NCBI GenBank assembly: GCA_902796865.1
Contig: CADBQZ010000043.1
Span: forward strand, 1-8,608
Length of the DNA: 8,608 nt
Direction of reading: 5' to 3'
Source: an uncultured Ruminococcus sp.
GTDB taxonomy: Bacteria; Bacillota; Clostridia; Oscillospirales; Ruminococcaceae
Under the pieces are notes generated by a model, which worked only from the letters and a program-made list of their open reading frames with translations, ran no database searches and was not told the DNA's origin. Below are positions 6,095 to 8,608 of the stretch, piece by piece; position 1 is the stretch's first letter, and every line of letters begins with the position of its first letter. Made by a program: the position numbers and the translations under genes.

Positions 6095-7990
6095 ATGAAA
6101 GAAAAGGCACTAAAGGTCAAAGAGAATGTTCATAAGCTCCACGAAAAATACTGTGGGCTTAAAGCAGTGAAAGCGGTAAAAAAATTCAACCGCAAGCGTG
6201 ATCACAATACAGGATACTATAAGGTGACAAATATCCTTCTTACAGTCCTGTTCCCTGTATTTATCGTATGTATGGCAGAGATAAATCAGGACAAATATCC
6301 ATCGAAATTCATATTGTTCTGTGCACACCGTCCGACAGTAATGCTTTTCAATATTTTTATAGCATCTCTGATATTTTACGGACTTCTGCTTTTGTTCAAA
6401 AAAGCGTGGATAGCCGTGCTGATACAAGCCGTGGGGTATATGTCGCTCAGCATTACCGAGCTTTTCAAGTTCGGCACCAACGGAAACCACCTTATAATGA
6501 CAGATATGAAGCTTGTAAAGAGCTTTAAAAGTCTTACTTCGTTTGCGTATATAAAAATAACGCCGATACTTATAACATATGTCGTTATAGTTTTAGTATA
6601 TGTCGGTGCAGTATTCTGGTTCAATCCAAAGCTTAAAATAAAGCTCGCAAAGCGTATCGCACCGGGATTTGCCTGCCTTGCCGGCTGTGTATGTATCATA
6701 ACAGTACCGGCTGTATCAGATCCGGTATATTCACTTTTTGATGTGGATCAGACAGTATCTACAAACGCATTCAAGCTCAATGAAAAGTTCGACAACAACA
6801 GTTTCCTTGCGTTTTTCTGTCAGACAGCTTCTGAAAATCTTGCAAATCCGCTTAAAGCTCCTGAAAATTTCAATGATGAGACTATCAATTCTCTTATGGA
6901 TGTCAAGGTAGAAAAAGAGGATAAGGGATTTTCTGAAAAGAAGCCTAATGTTATAGTTGTTATGTCTGAGTCATTTGCTGATTTCAGAAGATTCAAGGAT
7001 CAGCTTCCGGAAGTTGATTTCGGCGATACTTACAAAGGCTTTGATGAGGTCGGAGCAGAAGGCTACAAGGGTATGGCTATAGTTCCTACTTATGCAAGCT
7101 GGACTGTAAGAACGGAATTTGAACTTAATTTCGGTCTTCCGGTACGTTCGCTCAATGACCCGAATATGCCGCAGAGGATAATACTCAGCAGAGAACAGCC
7201 GACAATAGCTTCATACTATAAAGACTGGGGATATGCAACAGCATACGTTCACCCATTCATGGGCTCGTTCTACAGCCGTTCAAGAGTTTATGCAAACTTT
7301 GGATTTGATAAACTCGTATTCGATGAAGATTTCACAGTACCGCTTGATTACTATGGTACATATGTTGAAGATAAGACAGTGTTCAATCAGATAGAACAGC
7401 TTATAAAGACTACTGACAAGCCGCTTTTCCTGCATACAACAACTATGCAGAACCATCAGCCTTACGATCAGGGCGAAGACCCTGATGATGAGATAGGTAA
7501 CTATCTCCAGTGGATAGGTCATTCATGCGATGATTTCAAAGTATTTATAGAAGACTTAAAGAAGATAGATGAGCCTACAGTAGTATTCCTTATCGGCGAC
7601 CACTATCCGTCACTCAAGGGCGAAAACAGCGTTTACGATCAGCTTGGCATGAACGGTGACAACTGCAGCGTTCTTTATGAACAGCCGTTCGTTATCTGGG
7701 ACAACTGTGGTCTTGACTACAGCAATATGCCTAAGGAAGAATTTTCAACTTTCTATATGCCATATGTTATAATGGATCTTATCGGTGCTCCCCGTGACAG
7801 ATTCATACAGGCTATGATGAACAATATGGATAAGACACCTATCTATTCGACGAACTATGATCCGAATGTCGGACGTGATGAACTCCTTGATGTTATCACA
7901 TATGACAGGATACTAGGCGATGTCGTTTCGGATAATGCTATACCGGCAGAGCTTCGCAAGACAGCAAAGCAGGTCGAAGAGGAACAATAA
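6095..7990 (+). CDS. Lipoteichoic acid synthase (LtaS) family membrane sulfatase-fold enzyme
   Basis: The 631-residue protein has the LtaS layout: a Lys-rich cytoplasmic N-terminus (1-43), five membrane helices (about 46-63, 81-101, 104-124, 155-176 and 189-207), a linker, and an extracellular sulfatase-fold domain (about 283-560). Visible active-site residues are Glu292 in VMSESFAD, the nucleophile Thr337 in SWTVRTEFE, His454 in QNHQPY, and Asp502-His503 in GDHYPS. The Glu-to-Thr spacing of 45 equals that of Staphylococcus aureus LtaS (Glu255, Thr300). Such enzymes move glycerol-phosphate from phosphatidylglycerol onto a lipid- or sugar-linked chain at the outer membrane face, using a metal ion. 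Members in Clostridia may act on lipoteichoic acid or on other envelope polymers, so ltaS is not assigned as a symbol. The C-terminal 70 or so residues are acidic and lie beyond the catalytic core. It has its own promoter, long structured leader and terminator. Confidence 0.92.
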   Translation: MKEKALKVKENVHKLHEKYCGLKAVKAVKKFNRKRDHNTGYYKVTNILLTVLFPVFIVCMAEINQDKYPSKFILFCAHRPTVMLFNIFIASLIFYGLLLLFKKAWIAVLIQAVGYMSLSITELFKFGTNGNHLIMTDMKLVKSFKSLTSFAYIKITPILITYVVIVLVYVGAVFWFNPKLKIKLAKRIAPGFACLAGCVCIITVPAVSDPVYSLFDVDQTVSTNAFKLNEKFDNNSFLAFFCQTASENLANPLKAPENFNDETINSLMDVKVEKEDKGFSEKKPNVIVVMSESFADFRRFKDQLPEVDFGDTYKGFDEVGAEGYKGMAIVPTYASWTVRTEFELNFGLPVRSLNDPNMPQRIILSREQPTIASYYKDWGYATAYVHPFMGSFYSRSRVYANFGFDKLVFDEDFTVPLDYYGTYVEDKTVFNQIEQLIKTTDKPLFLHTTTMQNHQPYDQGEDPDDEIGNYLQWIGHSCDDFKVFIEDLKKIDEPTVVFLIGDHYPSLKGENSVYDQLGMNGDNCSVLYEQPFVIWDNCGLDYSNMPKEEFSTFYMPYVIMDLIGAPRDRFIQAMMNNMDKTPIYSTNYDPNVGRDELLDVITYDRILGDVVSDNAIPAELRKTAKQVEEEQ

Positions 7991-8001
7991 TATAAGTATA
8001 T

Positions 8002-8028
8002 ACACCGCACATTTTTGTGCGGTGTTTT
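8002..8028 (+). terminator. Intrinsic terminator after the LTA-synthase-family gene
   Basis: ACACCGCAC (8002-8010) and GTGCGGTGT (8017-8025) are perfect 9-base complements around ATTTTT, followed by TTTGA so that the T-run is four long. It ends only 4 bases before the AGGAGG of the next gene, so that gene depends on read-through or on a start upstream of the hairpin. Confidence 0.8.
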
Positions 8029-8031
8029 GAT

Positions 8032-8037
8032 AGGAGG
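8032..8037 (+). promoter_or_regulatory. RBS that sets the start at 8044
   Basis: AGGAGG lies 6 bases before the ATG at 8044. It excludes the longer frame beginning at 8017, whose first codons would lie in the terminator stem and the RBS itself. Confidence 0.85.
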
Positions 8038-8043
8038 AAAATC

Positions 8044-8439
8044 ATGAAAGAATTATTAACAGGCACAAAAGCATCAGCACAGACAAAAGTCGATGAGAGC
8101 AATACTGCAAAGACAGTAGGAAGCGGTTCACTGGAGGTGTTTGCTACCCCTATGATGACAGCGCTTATGGAAAAGGCAGCCTGCACAGCGCTTGCGCCTT
8201 ACCTTGAAGAAAATGAAACGACAGTCGGCACAATGCTAGATATAACTCACGACAGTGCAACTCCATTGGGCATGAATGTGACTGCTTTTGCGGAAGTTAC
8301 TGCTGTAAACGGCAGAGAGATCTGCTTTGATGTTTATGCAGAGGACGATAAGGGAAGGATAGGCGGCGGAAAGCATAAGAGATTTCTGGTCTTTGCCGAC
8401 AGATTTATGGAAAAGACAAATTCAAAATCGGGTCTTTGA
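8044..8439 (+). CDS. FlK-like hotdog-fold acyl-CoA thioesterase
   Basis: This is a 131-residue soluble protein that closely follows the plan of FlK, the fluoroacetyl-CoA thioesterase of Streptomyces cattleya (139 residues). It has the VFATPMMTALMEKAA segment with Thr35 and Glu43, then ITHDSATPLG with His69. The spacings Thr+8=Glu and Glu+26=His match FlK Thr42, Glu50 and His76, so the catalytic triad is complete. Hydrolysis of a short acyl-CoA to acid and CoA is therefore likely. Specificity for fluoroacetate is not implied; most such proteins in Firmicutes are uncharacterised thioesterases that may clear toxic or stalled acyl-CoAs. No signal peptide or membrane segment is present. It follows the LTA-synthase-family gene across an intrinsic terminator, with no convincing promoter of its own, so its expression may be low or depend on read-through. 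No clear terminator follows. Confidence 0.85.
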   Translation: MKELLTGTKASAQTKVDESNTAKTVGSGSLEVFATPMMTALMEKAACTALAPYLEENETTVGTMLDITHDSATPLGMNVTAFAEVTAVNGREICFDVYAEDDKGRIGGGKHKRFLVFADRFMEKTNSKSGL

Positions 8440-8523
8440 AAAGCCAGATAGATAACATTATAGATGTTTTTAAAAAACAAAAAAATATAAAATGCTGATA
8501 CTTTTTGCCGTGCTTAGTACCGC

Positions 8524-8552
8524 TTGACAAATTATGCAATATGATATATACT
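8524..8552 (+). promoter_or_regulatory. Promoter of the gene at the right edge
   Basis: A perfect TTGACA (8524-8529), a 17-base spacer and TATACT (8547-8552) predict a start near 8559, with a leader of about 35 bases before the ATG at 8594. The surrounding DNA is very AT-rich. No operator-like palindrome was seen. Confidence 0.8.
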
Positions 8553-8593
8553 TATTATATATGTAAAAATACTCGATTCTTTAGGAGAAAGTG

Positions 8594-8608
8594 ATGAAAA
8601 AAATTATA
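8594..8608 (+). CDS. Start of an unidentified gene, cut by the window edge
   Basis: ATG at 8594 is preceded by AGGAG (8583-8587) at 6 bases and by the promoter at 8524-8552. Only five codons (MKKII) are visible. A Lys-Lys start running into Ile would fit a signal peptide or membrane helix, but nothing can be said about function. Confidence 0.7.

Noticed and set aside
6110..6490. Open frames on the minus strand within the LTA-synthase gene and similar ones within adhE
   Set aside because: They are shadows of conserved coding sequence, with no RBS, promoter or recognisable protein features.
8017..8043. N-terminal extension of the thioesterase gene
   Set aside because: It would be translated from the terminator stem and its own Shine-Dalgarno sequence; ATG at 8044 has an ideal RBS.
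8466..8478. GTTTTTAAAAAAC as terminator of the thioesterase gene
   Set aside because: It is a pure AT stem with no GC base pairs beyond the end pair and almost no loop, so it is unlikely to terminate.

Overview
The window looks like chromosome from a low- to mid-GC anaerobic Firmicute of class Clostridia, most likely the Oscillospiraceae/Ruminococcus group. The signs are strong AGGAGG-type ribosome binding sites, textbook sigma-A promoters with 17-base spacers, heavy use of ATA and AGA codons, a fermentative bifunctional AdhE, and a clostridial C_GCAxxG_C_C protein and TPM-type protein. The genus is inferred from memory of protein families, not from a search. All genes lie on the + strand. 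No transposon, CRISPR array, tRNA or rRNA was seen.

Layout. (1) 1-276: C-terminal end of a TPM-domain-type membrane protein, followed by a hairpin. (2) 328-801: cysteine-motif protein of the C_GCAxxG_C_C family. (3) 859-1007: a strong promoter, a perfect Rex-type operator at the transcription start, and a leader of about 110 bases with two hairpins, driving (4) adhE at 1008-3653, which ends in a strong terminator. (5) 3716-5710: a new promoter serves a CPBP (Rce1-like) membrane protease and, 49 bases later, a short-chain dehydrogenase that resembles the elongation factor P 5-aminopentanone reductase (YmfI) subgroup; a long terminator follows. (6) 5711-6094: a 384-base gene-free stretch holding that terminator, a promoter, an AT-rich inverted repeat and a structured leader with four alternating complementary segments. 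(7) 6095-7990: a five-helix lipoteichoic-acid-synthase-family enzyme and its terminator. (8) 8044-8439: a small hotdog thioesterase with the Thr/Glu/His triad of FlK. (9) 8524-8608: promoter, RBS and first five codons of the next gene.

How it fits together. The window is mostly separate transcription units rather than one pathway. AdhE turns acetyl-CoA into ethanol and reoxidises NADH, and the operator shows it is probably controlled by the NADH/NAD+ sensor Rex. The LTA-synthase-like enzyme serves the cell envelope. The SDR may help modify EF-P. The thioesterase probably clears or recycles an unknown acyl-CoA. The least explained part is the leader at 5934-6094, a candidate cis-regulatory RNA. 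Several start sites were set by Shine-Dalgarno position rather than by the longest open frame (328, 3781, 6095 and 8044).
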